A DNA stretch of 64,000 nucleotides from Acanthochromis polyacanthus (GCF_021347895.1 NC_067125.1:20997850-21061849), one strand, 5' to 3'; numbered from the stretch's first letter, positions 12,057 to 24,267 are shown. Notes: generated by a model from the sequence alone, not told the origin. Made by a program: numbers and translations.

Positions 12057-15009
12057 GTCAACATTGATTGTTCTAATGTTTAATTAAACACTCTGATTTT
12101 CTGACCTTAAATAGATGTTTTGCATTGTCTTTACATACCCATAGGACCTTTTAGTGAAAGATTTCTTGCTTTAGATGGTAGGAGTGCACAGAGGTGTGGG
12201 ATGGAATGTCATTTCCTTTGGAAAATTACTTTGTAAATGGCTAAACAAAAACCTCTTATCATGGTGCCACATACCTGTTTTTTTTTGTACACAGATCATT
12301 CAGCCATGAGATATGGCTAGTATACTAGTTTCTAAGGTCCAGAAACAACTTTTCAGCTTAATTTTGCAAATGTATTAATATGCTATAATGCAGGAATTAC
12401 AGTTTTTCCTGTTTCATTTAGTCCTCGAGCAGTGCTATAAAACCAGTCTAAGCATTTACAATTTACAGGCAGAGTGCTACAGAACTTGTCATAACATGTG
12501 CCACACACATTTTCCTAAAAAATAGTTGACAGTTACAGCTGGCCCACACAGTAGAATTGCCTCTACTTACGGATTATTATAAAAAGCTGTTATTAAGCAT
12601 TATGTTTCCCATAAAATGTATTAACCAGTGCACAGCAGAGGCTGTCATTTAGATGAGAAGCTGTTTACTCACTAAAACAACGGTCTTATCAACCTTTTGG
12701 AAATACATTACACTAAAAGACACCAGGCTTAGCACAGTAATGTGCATTTGTTGTGAATATATTGCACCAATACATTTTGAACACATGCAGACCTCATGTT
12801 TGACTAATCAGACCATTAAGCTTTGACTTCATAATGTAGCAGTTATACACAAGGATATCCCTTTAAGCACTTAAAGAAAAGCCGCTGAGAGTGACAGAAG
12901 TGTTTGTATCACTGGCAGTAACATGTTCCACTCTGCTTCTGCTTATTTGCTTCACACTTCTTCCTCCCTGCTGCACACAACAGTTTCACAAAGGAAGACA
13001 ACGCAACTTACAACTCACTCAAACACTGTTCACATGTAGAATGTAACAGTTATTGAAACACACGGCAGTAAAAGCAGAGAAAACGCGCAGAGACGTGGCA
13101 TTAAACTGCCAAATGATGATTGGACACCATGTGAAGGTATGTTCCCAACAGAGCAGACATGGCATTGTAGCTCTAGTTTGTGCAGATATGCTGCTGAAAC
13201 TCAGCGGTTGTTAAAAGCAGCAGCTTAGCTCTCTCCCTGCTGTTAAATAATGGTGCTACCTGACTGGTGTGCTTTTTAGCCTTAGCTATTTAGCTCGCCA
13301 TCTGGTCTGATGAGCTACTGTATGGTGAACATCAGGCTGTAATAAATCTGACTGACAGAAAAACAATCAGATTTTGCTATAATTTTATGGAAAACGACTG
13401 CTGTTTAATTTTAGTGTCCTGTGTTTTCTTTAGCATAAAAGCACTTGAAGCATGTTATTTTAGCAGTTGTTTATCTCCTACCCTGCTATCCCACTAAAGA
13501 GGTGGAAATGCTAACAAGTGCATTTACTCAAGCGCTGTTTTGAAGTACAGTTTTGAGGTATTCATGGACAAATATGTCCACTACATGCCCTTTTGTCATT
13601 CTCCATTAGTATGTAGAGATAATTCTCATCTTTATTTCTTGAAACCACTGGCTGATATTAACAGTATATAAAGCAGTTTAAACTAGCTCCTCCTTCACAG
13701 GCTACAGTGTTAAAATGCATTTTCATTCATTAATGTGTTAAAAATGGCCAATATAATTTTTCAGGGCCGGTGCTGATCTAGATGTACAATAGAAATCATT
13801 ATTATTTGTAATTAGGTGGACCGAATGGAATGGATTTTCCATGCAGATGTTTTACTTGTATTTTTTTTATGTTATTCAACTTGATTTTGGGATCTTAGTA
13901 GTTACTGAGTTTTTGAAAATAGCTCCTGTCAGACATCAGCATGCTTATGTGCCACTGTGGCAGGAGAACACATTTCCTCTCTTTGTTGCAACAATTTTAA
14001 ATGACCTGTCCTCAAACAGTACATCCACTAACTGCACTGACTGAATATCTATAGCTGCCTAACAGCCTCTTTTGTTTTTACCGTTTCATGTAAGTGAAGT
14101 CATAACATCTTGTTTAAGCATGCAAGTAGTTTTGCACAAGTTAAAACATTCTACATTATACAACAGGAGTGACTACACCCTTCAATACTGTACAGTTTCT
14201 TCCAAGTTGAACAATAATGTATTTGCTTCTGTGTAACATAAAATCTAACAGTTAAGATGCACTACATTAAAAATACAGGCCCCACAGTAGGAACTGAAGG
14301 CAACAAAGACCTTACAATCCTTTTTTTTTTTCAATGGTTCATATTTTAATCTTTATTTTTGGTAACGGGAATCAGTATTCCTCCTCGACATACCAGTGTT
14401 ACACGCATTTCTGGAGAGATGTTCTGCTGCCAGTCTTTTTCATATGTGCTTTACTGTAGGAGCTGTGTTCTCTGCTTTTCTCTTTAAAATACCCCTGAAA
14501 TGTTCTGTTTAATTCAAGTCAGTGGACCGGCTTGTCCAGTTTTCTGTTTTTTTTTTTTTTAGAAACTTTTGTGTGATTTTGGCAGTGTACTTTGGATCAT
14601 GCCAGAATATTCCTCTTTTGCCAAGCATGTGCAGACAGGAAGCTGTCTTGTCAGCCAGTGTTTTTCAGAAGTGTCTATGATGCTATCTATAAAAGTCTAT
14701 AAACGTATGCTTTATTCAGAACTGTGCATTGACAAGGGATTATTATCTTGACGACTAACCTTCATGCTGTTTTACACATTTTTTATGCCAAGTCTAAAGC
14801 AATAACCTGTCTGTTTTTAACAGCTATAATGTACAAACACTGCACTATCTGTTTTAGGATGGCCACTGTGGCCATGATACTATGTATGCTGGAGTGAATG
14901 TAGCATCAACTCACTGTCTAGTTGAACATTAAAATACTATAAATGCACCATCATATCTACTTACAAACTTTGTATTTTAGTATTGCTGACCTGTAAAATA
15001 AACAATTTG

Positions 15010-15013
<4 letters not shown>
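12057..15013. other. No gene seen
   Basis: Non-coding AT-rich sequence. No recognised exon, RNA gene or complete mobile element. Confidence 0.5.

Positions 15014-15095
<82 letters not shown>
15014..15095. repeat. (CA)n microsatellite
   Basis: An uninterrupted run of about 40 CA units. Open frames across it on both strands are artefacts of the dinucleotide repeat. Confidence 0.98.
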
Positions 15096-15098
<3 letters not shown>

Positions 15099-16894
15099 CA
15101 GCTGAGATGACAGCAACTGCAGAAGCATGTGTGGTTGAACACTGGCTGCTGACTGGACTGGCAGTGGTGGGGGCAGTTCATGGCAGACCTCTGCAGCAGG
15201 CTGGAGGGCTGTGACACCTATTTTTAGCCCCCTGAACACCCTCGTATCACAACAGCTGTCCCCACATCTCTTGTCTGTCCGCCATCAGGAATAGCTGGCC
15301 TATCAGAGTTCTCCCTCTCTCCTGAGCCACGCTGTCTTACTCTTCGTGTCTCATTTGCTCCTCGATCAGATCTCCTTCATGTCAGTCAGTTTTTGTTTTG
15401 ATCGGTGACGTCTGGGGTTCTACTAGGACACAAGAGTTTGGAACTGCTTCACTTACAGGTAGAACAATTTGAAATGACTATTAAATTAAAAGTGGGGGAG
15501 TGGAAAGTCGATGACAAGCATGCGGTCTCCAGGCTCCACAGCCGGTGAAACTATTTTTAGGCTAGAGTTAGCTGAAGGGGGCAGCTTGTGTGGTTTTCCA
15601 ATTGAAAGTGGTATTTTACTAAAGTAGATTTTGTGTCTTTGTGACAGTTCCTCTTTTTCTAACTTGATGTTAATCAAAAACAGTGGTGGAACCTAAAGTA
15701 GAGTAGTAAAGTAAAGATGTTCCAGAATGTGTTCAGGTGCTTGAAGAGGTTGTCTACATGTTAGTGTCATGGATTGGATACAGTGAAAACTCATCTGCTA
15801 ACGGGAATTGAGACTGTGTGCAGCAACCAGTAACATAAAACTTCCCAATAACGTGATAGTTTGGCCATTTTAAATGTAATAAAGTCAATAAGTAAGAACT
15901 CACCAATAATGTAATAAAGTTTTTGAGCCAGTAGCGAAATAATTTTATGTCAATAATGTAATAAGTTAATATGTTAATGGCCTAGCACTGAAAAAATCAT
16001 TTGAAAATGTCATAACTGCAGTCCAATAATGTGATAATTGGACTGCATTTCTGCTCATCAAAAACAGGTGTAGTGGACGGCATGTTGGTCAGATCCATTC
16101 ATCAAGGATACGTCCCATGCAGCTCTCATACTTCTTAACTATGATTGTAAGAGCCAATTTCAGAATTACTGTTAAAAAAATCTTTATTTAGATTATTGTT
16201 AATTTGCTTAGATATGTAAATTGATATTTTTATGAATGGAGGAATATGAATTCATCCATTCTTGTGAAGTGTATTTGGTCGTTAGATCACTGTGTGGAAT
16301 GTGCTAGAATTCAGGAATAGAACAGTGGTCATGTGACCTGCATGTGTTTGCTCAGTGTTAGATGAAAACGTAACAATTGAAGTTGATACTGTAAGAATGC
16401 ATGTATCATTTTAAAATTTTTATTTTCTGGATAGAAACTGACACACACACTCCCTCACACACTCCTATACAGGATTGCTTAGAGGAGCATGATGAGGTGA
16501 CTGGGTTTTATTTCCTGAAGAGAGACCATGTAGAAATGTTACATGCAGAGAGTGAAATACTTCCTTTTGCAGGACCCACATTTGACCACTAGATGGCAAT
16601 GGAGGGGCTAATTCATGTCAAGCTAGTAAAGTCATGTGACTAGCCTGATTAGACTTTTAGACGTCGAACGTGTTGGTAGGTAAATAATTCTCTAAGTTAC
16701 GACAGTTAACACCTTTCATTTTGTGGAATCCTTGTTCATACATTCTCATGTAATTGAGAAAAATTAAAGTTCCTGGCTTAACCTAAATAAAAAATGAAAC
16801 GTAGGTCCGTAATGCCAAAATAAAAGCTTGATGAACAATGTGTGTGAACCCACTGAACCTGTCAGCCTGCTTTATTATGAAATTTCAACTTTAT
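15096..16894. other. No gene seen; one CTCF-like site
   Basis: Non-coding. CCACTAGATGGC at 16586-16597 fits the degenerate vertebrate CTCF core CCASYAGRKGGC; the same 12-mer recurs at 52882-52893. Confidence 0.45.
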
Positions 16895-16895
16895 C

Positions 16896-17155
16896 CTCCT
16901 AAGACCTAAGCTTTGGTTGGGCTTGCATTTTAGATTTATTCCAGTTATTTGGGATAAGGAGTAACCAATAAATAAAGCAATCGGATAATATCTATCTGTT
17001 TATTAAGTTTATTGTGTTTATTATACTTATATTTATATTACATTTATATGGTTATTATTATTGTTATTATTACTATTATTATTGTTAGCAACGATACGCT
17101 CTTTAAAAAAAAGAAAGCCCATATATGTGGACGCCAGGTCATAGGAACTTAACAG
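16896..17155. mobile_element. MITE, CCTAAGACCT family (copy 1)
   Basis: Starts TCCTCCTAAGACCTAAGCTT and ends near CCAGGTCATAGGAACTT. A second copy of the same family lies at 61737-61970. Both have an AT-rich centre made of TTATTA-type runs and a terminal block that includes TGTGGAC(G/A)CCAG. Confidence 0.65.
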
Positions 17156-17369
17156 TACATTGGACCTGTATATTGTATACTTTCTTTTTATTTAGTAGGT
17201 TTGCTGGTTATATTGTCCTCTATAAAGAGTTGAAAAATTGAATAACTTTAATACTTTTGCAGGTATTTTACAAACAGTGTTTATCCTCTGCTGCATCATT
17301 TTGGTTTGCAAAGAACATTGACACAGACAAATGTCTGCAATACCATACTCAAGGCACTGAAGGGGTGAG

Positions 17370-18645
17370 TGTGAGAGAGTGATGAGTCCGAAGCTAGAAA
17401 TTGAAGCTGCAACTATAGAGGAATAAAGTTGATGAGCCATAGAATGAGGATATGGGAAAGAGTAGTGGAGGCTCAACTAAGGGCAGAAGTGAGCATTTGT
17501 GAGTAGCAGAATGGTTTCATGCCTAGAAAGAGTACTACAGATGTAGTATTTACTTTGAGGATGTTGATAGAGAAGTACAGAGAAGGTCAGAGGGAGCTCC
17601 ATTGTGTCTTTGTAGATCTAAAGAAAACATATGACAGGGTGCTGAAAGAGGAACTGTGGTATGGGATGAGGAAATCTGGAGTGGCGGAGAAGTATGATAG
17701 AGTGGTACAGGACATGTATGAGGGCTTTAAGACAGTGGTGAGGTGTGCTGTAGGTGTAACAGAGGAGTTCAAGGTGGAGGTGGAACTACATCAGGGATCA
17801 GATCTGAGCCCCTTCTTGTTTGCTGTGGTGATGGCCAGCCTGACAGATGAGGTTAGACAGGAGTCTCCATGAACTATGATGTTTGCAGATGACACTGATC
17901 TATAGTGAGAGCAGGCAGCAGCTGGAGGAAAATCAAGAAAGGTGGTGGTATGGCCTGGAAAGGAGTGGAATGAAGGTTAGCCACAGCAAGACAGAATACA
18001 TGTGTATGAATGAGAGGAACCCAAGTGGAAGAGTGAGGTTTCAGGGAGTAGAGATAAGGAAAGTAGAGGATTTTATGTACTTGGAGTCAACAGTCCAGAA
18101 CAATGAAGAGTGTGGAAAATGATGAAGTGTGTGCAAGCAGGTAGAAACAGGTGGAGGAAAGTGCTGATGTGAGTGTGATAAAAGAGTATCTGTAAGAATG
18201 AAAGGAAAGGTTTCCAAAACTGTGGTGAGACCAGCAATGTGTGATTTAGAGACTGTGGCCTGGAGAAGACAGGAGCCAGAGCTGGACGTAGCAGAGATTA
18301 AAATGTTGAGGTTCTCTTTGGGAGTGACCAGGATGGATACGATCAGGAATGAGTACATCAGAGGGACAGCACATGTTAGATGTTTTAGAGATTCAGCCAG
18401 AGAGGCCCAACTGTTTGGTGGTTTGGACATGTACAGAGGAAGGAGAGTGAATATGTCAGTAGAAGAATACTGCTTGTTGAACTGCCAGGCAGGAGGCCTA
18501 GAGGAAGACCACAGAAGAAGTTTATAGATATAGTGAAAGAGGAGGACATAAAGATAGTTGGTGTGAGAGAAGAGGATGCAGAGGACAGGGTTAGATGGAA
18601 GGCGATGACTCACTGTGGTGACCCCTGAAGAGAAAAGCTTGGAAA
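17370..18645 (+). mobile_element. RTE-type LINE remnant (reverse transcriptase and C-terminus)
   Basis: Three plus-strand frames (17519-17872, 17883-18122, 18198-18527) together give the second half of a non-LTR retrotransposon protein. The RT palm is visible as VFVDLKKTYDRV (first catalytic Asp region) and FADDTDL at about 17883 (the FADD catalytic box), followed by SKTEYMCMNERNPSGRVRF and MLRFSLGVTRMDTIRNEYI. The wording is typical of fish RTE-clade elements. Stops and frameshifts break it (for example a stop after DEVRQESP at 17870), so it is dead and 5' truncated. The long minus-strand frame over it (18652-18041) is its shadow. Confidence 0.88.
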
Positions 18646-19418
18646 GAAACAAAAAATAGTAGTCTTTATTTATGCAGTAGCCTACTGATGAAAGACAGGT
18701 TCTCTGCTACCACATGGTGTTAATGAATAACTTTTATGCATATTAGCTGCAGATATCAGATATTGCGCTTTCTTGATTCCAAACAAACAGAGTTTGCTAC
18801 AGTTTGAATTCCACAGAATGCCATGCAGTCACCACTGTGACCTGTGTTACAAGCATTTTTCTTACTGCCTGAAGGTGTATGTTTGCAGTTTCACTGTAGA
18901 GCTGCATAAATAACACTGTATTAAAATCTGTAATGAATTCACACCCAACCTTTGCATTAAAAGATCTCACACTTTAGTGACAGGAGTTACATCCACAGTT
19001 ACAACCTATAGTCCAAACAGCAGTCTCTACTGTGCAAGAGTCTGCACTCTCTAAGACTGAAGAAGTCATGTCAGGTCAGGAACACACCAGAGGTATACTG
19101 GTCATTTTCGTTATGTTGATGAACTCACTCTCAGCGCCTTGAAAACAAAAGTTCTTTGGTTGCACAAACTTAGTTGTTTCCCCACACACTCTACTCATTA
19201 GATTTGACTCCTTGCAACTTCCTGTTCCCCAAAATGAAATTCAAGTTAAAGAGTTGCCATTTTAACACACTGAAGGAGATCTACAGCAAGTGAACGAAGT
19301 GTGGTACTTGACACACTTGCTGATTTCTGGGGAGCATTTCAAATGTGGCAGGAAGCAGTATATTACACCTCTAGGTAACAACCTTGAAGGGACTGGTGAT
19401 CAAATTGACTCAAGTTTG
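18646..19418. other. No gene seen
   Basis: Non-coding sequence between a LINE remnant and a SINE-like fragment. Confidence 0.5.
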
Positions 19419-19645
19419 GCAGTGCAGTGGGTAGCACAGCTCGATGATCCTGGGTTCATTCCTGGGGTCTTTCAATGTGGAGTGTGTGTTCTCACTGTGC
19501 GGGTTCTCACTGGGTGCTCTGGCTTCCTCCTACAGTCCAAAGACATGGTAACCTGTCCAGGGAGAACCCTGCCTTCTCCCTAAGTCAGCTGTAATAGACT
19601 CCAGCAACCCCTGCCACCTCCTCCCCACCCCAACCCATAGCAACC
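19419..19645 (+). mobile_element. Degenerate tRNA-headed SINE copy
   Basis: Fragmentary copy of a high-copy fish retroposon: GCAGTGGGTAGCACAG, then GATCCTGGGTTCATTCC (B-box-like), CTCTGGCTTCCTCCTACAG, CCAAAGACATG, CTGTCCAGGGAGAACCC and AGTCAGCTGTAATAGACTCC in order. Related copies lie at 28266-28503 plus 30136-30231 (same strand) and 31852-32235 (opposite strand). Confidence 0.7.
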
Positions 19646-19867
19646 CTATAGTACAAATTAATGTACAAATTAATTAGACATGTTCAAGGCTTTTGAATTA
19701 CCTCTCAGATTTACAGTGTAAAGTTAGGAAATTTCCTTTTGTTTAAATCATTTTTATTTGTAACATATAAGAGGTGTGTTCGAACAATGCAACTACTATA
19801 ACTGACATTGCCTGTTTTGTGTTTATTTTTTTTCCCGAAAACTGGAAGGTATTGATCTACAGGTAAA

Positions 19868-19872
<5 letters not shown>

Positions 19873-19899
<27 letters not shown>
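19873..19899. repeat. (TA)n microsatellite, left part
   Basis: TA run interrupted by the foldback element at 19903-20326. The TA tract resumes at 20332 and passes into a TG tract (to about 20358). Confidence 0.9.
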
Positions 19900-19902
19900 C
19901 AT

Positions 19903-20326
19903 GGTAGAGACTGTGATTTGGTAGAATTGGAGTTTCAACCAGTAGAGATTGCGATCGTAATCTCTACCAGTAGAAACTACAATTCTACCAGTAGAGATTT
20001 GTCAGGGCTAAGGTTAGACTTTTAAGGTTAGGGTCAGGGTTCAAGGCAGGGGTCAGATTAAAAGGTCAGGGTCAGTTAAGGTTAGGGTCAGGGGTCAAGG
20101 CAGGGGTCAGATTAAAAGGTCAGGGTCAGTTAAGGTTAGGGTCAGGGGTCAGGGCAGGGGTCAGATTTAAAGGTCAGGGTTAGTTAAGGTTAGGGTCAGG
20201 GCAGGGGTCAGATTTAAAGTTCCATCTCTACTGGTAGAGATTACAATCGCAAACGCTACTGGTAGAGACTCCAATCGCAATCTCTACTGGTAGAAACTCC
20301 AATTCTACCAAATCGCAGTCTCTACC
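19903..20326. mobile_element. Small foldback element with minisatellite core
   Basis: Inverted arms of about 100 bases start GGTAGAGACTGTGATTTGG at the left and end with its near-complement CCAAATCGCAGTCTCTACC at the right. Within the arms TACCAGTAGA recurs. Between them are about three and a half copies of a ~54-base unit containing GGTTAGGGTCAGGGG and GATTAAAAGGTCAGGG. No coding capacity. Confidence 0.8.
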
Positions 20327-20358
20327 CTGACATATATATGTGTGTGTGTGTGTGTGTG

Positions 20359-21205
20359 GCAAATTGTTCAATTCAGGTGTAACGAAGGATTGTAACATCT
20401 CGTAACGATTCACAGTGACAGTGATTGAGATCCCCTGTTCATTTTCCAAAAAAGTAGGTCCGATGCTCCCATGTAATGAAACAGCACACCATACTGTCAC
20501 CTTACTAGCGTGTAAAGGGCTCTCATGAACTTCATTAGGATTTGTGTATGCCCAGTAACAGTAGTTCTGCTTATTCACGTAACCTGTGAGATGAAAATGG
20601 GCCTCATCTGACATTTATAACTTGCTTAGAAATTCATCGTCATTGTTTATGTTTGTTATCATTGTTGACAGAATTCTAATCGCAGCTGGTAATCATTTTC
20701 CTTCGGTTGTTGCACTATATGCAGCTTGTATGGACGAAATTTCAAATCTAAAGTAAGAATTCTGCGAACACTCTCCTGGGACATTTCAACTGCAGCTGCT
20801 TGCTTACGAATAGAACGCAGTGGGCTCCGTAAGACAGACTCGCGTACAACATCAATGTTCTGTGGAGTACAAGCACTTCTTGGTCATCCTGTTGGTTTCT
20901 TCTTGAGGGCAGATCCAGTCTCTTTAAAGTTATTAATCCAACATTTTATCGCGTGTTTTGATGGAACAGCACCATGACATCCTAAGTTCTAAAAATGTTG
21001 GAACTCCCTCTGCACAGCTGTCAAACTATCACCGTTTTTATAAAACATTTTTATGGTTAACGCACAATGTTGCCCGTTCCACTGATCCATGGTTACTAAA
21101 ATGGGGATGTGTTTACTTGCTCAAGGTCACTGTCTCGCAGTGCTGCCACTTGCTCATGTCTGCCAATACGCACTTCAAAAATTCCCGTTTTTTGAGTCAC
21201 CCTGT
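20359..21205 (-). pseudogene. Mariner-like (IS630/Tc1-type) transposase remnant
   Basis: A minus-strand frame from 20614 begins MSDEAHFHLTGYVNKQNYCY and continues with WAYTNPNEVHESPLHASKV, WCAVSLHGSIGPTFLE and YEMLQSF. This is the catalytic-core wording of a mariner-like family best known from arthropods. Further right, the complement reads as a helix-turn-helix segment (R-S-I-R-K-Q-A-A-A then ESVRRIL near 20760-20830). The element appears to end at AAAAATTCCCGTTTTTTGAG near 21178-21197. Frames are broken and the C-terminus is replaced by the neighbouring repeats. Confidence 0.75.
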
Positions 21206-21241
21206 GTGTGTGTGTTTATATATATGTATGTGTTTATATAC

Positions 21242-21319
<78 letters not shown>

Positions 21320-21321
21320 AT

Positions 21322-21353
<32 letters not shown>

Positions 21354-21355
21354 TC
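21206..21355. repeat. Compound (TG)n/(TA)n microsatellite
   Basis: Alternating TG, TATG and long TA runs. Several apparent open frames on both strands (poly-IY, poly-YI) arise from it. Confidence 0.97.
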
Positions 21356-22845
21356 ACTTGAAAGCATTTTGCAGTGATTTTTTTGCTTTTTTACACAAAA
21401 AAACTTTTGAACATGGAACATAACCTACCTTAGAGTTCAAAGAAGCCTTTAAGCTTTGAAGCTTATAGTTTGCTAGGCTTGGACCTAACCCTAACCCTTG
21501 TGGTGGCTAATAATGCAGTGTGACTGAGTAGATGTCTGAAGCATGTTTGCCATGATCTATCTATGGGGATAAAGAGGAATGAATGAAAAGTTCCTGATTG
21601 TTTGGATAGACAGATAAAATACTCAACATTATGACCATACAGTTGTCTCTAAGCAGTTTAAAATAATTCTGTACATTATTTTTAGATGATGGCGTTGGCC
21701 TACAGCCGTGATCACAAGTATGCTCTGAAGTGGAAACTACATCCAAGTCAAAGGCCAGAGTCTAAGACTTGACCATGTTCAAATGTCTAAAAAGCTTCTT
21801 TAAATATTGTCAAAAAATCCCAAGGAGAAGTTGAGATTCAAGGGCAGCAGGATTTTATCATTGACAGAAAATCCAGGAGTTGTTCTTAGCAGTGATAGCA
21901 CTACGAGAAAAAAACAGAGATACTGATCTTTGCATCGTCTTTTATGCTGTGAAAGTTGGTCATTTTTTCCACTTCTATGGGGCGTATTTGTAGAGACAGT
22001 ATTGACATCATTCTACTTTTCTAAATCTGTTGGTCAGATCTTGACATCAGGTTATCATATTTCACCATTAGATCACACCCGAAGAGGACATGCACACTAG
22101 GTTATCATTAGGTCGTGTTTTAAAGAGAGCATGCCCAGACATGTTCACACTTTGCCTACTATTCTGAGACAGGATTCATGGTAATTATACCTTTATGTAT
22201 TGTTGTGATTCTGATACACCTCTTTTAAAAGTTATATTTACTTAAGTTTACACCATTATATTTGAGTACTCTTTATATCATTATGTTAAAAGCATGTGAT
22301 CTGTCTGTACTGTCTGTGTGAAAGATATGTGACATCTTGTAATGTGTGAGATGGTATTGTGACAAACACAATCCCATCAAAGCATCAGTCATTACTAGAA
22401 TATTCATCACTATATATTCTACACACGTTTAACTCTATTCTTCAGTCTAATAGCATTTGCCATAACTATATCATCATTTATTTTTTGCAAATCATACCCC
22501 AAAATACTACACTACAGCACCACCCTTACATTTGGCATTTTGTTTTTGCTTTTTGAAAAAACAATGCCACGGTCAAAATCAACTCACTGCTTTGCTTATA
22601 TACTTGACATCAAGAGTGGGTTGATTATCTGTGATTTGTTTTTACAAGGCCTTTGTCTTTTTGGTAGGTGGCATGCTTTTGTAATTCGTATTTTCATTTC
22701 TGTAGACCTGCTTCAGTCTCTTATTCATTCTCAACTGTTGAAAATTCAATTGAATATTCAGTGTTTCACGTTACTTAAAGATCACTGTTTCTCTTCATCT
22801 GTCTATGTGTAATCTGCCCACATTTCCTCTCCTAGCTCCCCTCCA
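21356..22845. other. Putative 5' flank of the gamma-type myo18a start
   Basis: No exon seen. This lies directly upstream of the first gamma-type coding exon and would hold its promoter if transcription starts here. An E-box-type CAACTG occurs near 22733, but I see no convincing TATA box or clustered muscle motifs, so no promoter is called. Confidence 0.3.
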
Positions 22846-22863
22846 CCTCCTCCTCCTCCTCCT
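22846..22863. repeat. (CCT)6 run in the probable 5' UTR
   Basis: Six CCT units 49 bases before the gamma-type start codon. The frame in phase with the ATG is open back to a TAA at 22810, but contains no earlier ATG. Confidence 0.85.
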
Positions 22864-22911
22864 CTTGCTGTCATCCCATACATCACAGCCTATGACAGCA
22901 GATCAGACAAC

Positions 22912-22950
22912 ATGGCATTCTCATCTCGGTTTTCCTTCTGGGAGCAAAAG
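22912..22950 (+). CDS. myo18a: myo18a gamma-type first coding exon
   Basis: ATG at 22912 encodes MAFSSRFSFWEQK. Human MYO18B begins with a very similar 13-residue start (MA-SSR---WEQK), and the muscle form of Myo18A (gamma) is reported to have an N-terminus that replaces the PDZ-bearing one. An in-frame TAA at 22810 and absence of another ATG decide this start. The next exon in the same phase is 23355-23387, whose first residues IKDENK match the residues that follow WEQK in MYO18B. The expected donor right after codon 13 reads GGAAGT where GTAAGT would be expected, so splicing from this exon is uncertain (see findings). Homology is from memory; expression is inferred. Confidence 0.7.
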
Positions 22951-23354
22951 GGAAGTCTCATTTTGACATTTTATACACCGCTCTTACACTGCATGGTGTT
23001 TCAAAGTGTATTGACGTGCTTTCCTAATGTGCCTGTGACACTACAAGTATTAATGCTATTCACTCAGTATTGCAGTGTGGTAGCTACCCATTTGCTCTGA
23101 CTTTGTGCCACCTTTGCCATTTTCTGGATACTTAAACCAAACACTTCCAACGCAGTGAGTGCATCAGGTTTTACTTCCAGTAGGACAGTGTTTGTATCTC
23201 AAGTTGGAGATGTTGCACTTGAGAAGTTACTTTTATACACGTGACTCCAGGGATTTTTTGCATGTTTTAAAGCTTGCATGGTGTGTAATGAACAGCAGTT
23301 TCATGTGCTGTCAAGGTTTTGATTTGGCTCCCTGTTTCACCTGAACACATTTAG

Positions 23355-23387
23355 ATCAAAGACGAGAACAAGCCAGGCAGCAAAAGT
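23355..23387 (+). CDS. myo18a: myo18a gamma-type exon 2
   Basis: 33-base phase 0-0 exon encoding IKDENKPGSKS. It is preceded by a pyrimidine-containing tract ending ACATTTAG and followed by a perfect GTAAGT donor at 23388. Its product continues MAFSSRFSFWEQK in the way the MYO18B N-terminus continues (basic/acidic I-x-x-E/D-x-K), and runs in frame into SDSDGLSSRAK of the next exon. The exon is short, so the call rests on phase, splice sites and family resemblance. Confidence 0.72.
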
Positions 23388-24267
23388 GTAAGTAAATGAT
23401 GTCCTTTATGGTTGGGATGCATAGTTTCTGGTCATCAGAGTCTTGTTAGAGCTGTATTACTAACAGTCAAGTCTTGTTTGTAAATAAGACTTGAGTGTCG
23501 TTTTTTTTTTTTTGCATATTATCAGTATTGTTTTAGATAGAACTTCATTATATATATTTGACTTGACCAAATATTGGGCCATTTGTTCGTATTATAAATC
23601 TCTCACTTTTTTATGAGAATTGCTTGTACGAGTGTTTTGAGGATGGATTTAGACAAAAAATATTTTCATACACACAAATTTATTCTAAACACACAGCATG
23701 ATGAATTCCACACATCAGGACATGTTCATTAAATGAATGAATGGATGCCAAACATTTGTACTTTTTCTCTTTCATTTACTACAATTTTACCCAAGAATGA
23801 GATAAATTCTTTGAAGTTTTGAAGTTTGCCTATAAATCAGTGACAGCACTGGTTTTAGGCCACCTGAAAAAAGCGTGTTACTGTGACAAGTTCTCTTTAC
23901 CTATGTCACTTAAGAGCAGATCAGTTCATACCGTGGATCTTGCACTAATCCTGTTGGCTTGAGGATTAATTAAAATCCAAGAAGATTTTAATTAATCCTG
24001 TGAAAGAAGATACTAAAGTTTGTTTAATAACCAACTTCATTGTCTAATGTTGCATTAAGGTTAATCCGCTTGTCTGTTTGAGTTAAAAATAGTGTTATGC
24101 TCTTATGTCTTAAGGGTCTGCCTACTTTTTAGATGTATTACGTGCAGACACGCTCAGTTCTGTGTGACATATCAACATTGTGATTGTTGTTAGTATAAAG
24201 GCAAGATATTTGGATTTTTACTCATTATTCCGTCCTTATAACTTCTGTCTTTCCTCTCTGTGAGTAG
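23388..24267 (+). other. myo18a: myo18a gamma intron 2
   Basis: 880-base intron ending in a strong polypyrimidine tract (CTGTCTTTCCTCTCTG) and TAG. No embedded gene seen. Confidence 0.6.

Noticed and set aside
14957..15239. Open frames of poly-Val-Cys on the minus strand
   Set aside because: They arise from the (CA)n microsatellite.
18041..18652. 203-codon open frame on the minus strand
   Set aside because: It is the antisense shadow of the RTE-type LINE protein on the plus strand, which has a recognisable reverse-transcriptase FADD box.
20028..20220. Interstitial telomere-like repeats (TTAGGG)
   Set aside because: TTAGGG occurs once per ~54-base minisatellite unit and never in tandem, so it is not telomeric.
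21089..21423. Poly-Ile-Tyr frames on both strands
   Set aside because: They arise from TA/TG microsatellites.
1..22845. PDZ-bearing alpha-type first exons of myo18a
   Set aside because: I searched for the basic KKDK-rich start and the PDZ region by eye and found nothing; they probably lie left of the window or are too diverged to see.
22813..22911. Open proline-rich stretch before the gamma ATG, reminiscent of the SPPPSSPPP...VIP region of MYO18B
   Set aside because: It lies upstream of the only ATG and follows an in-frame TAA, so it cannot be translated from a standard start. The proline run comes from (CCT)n. The resemblance is recorded as probably fortuitous.
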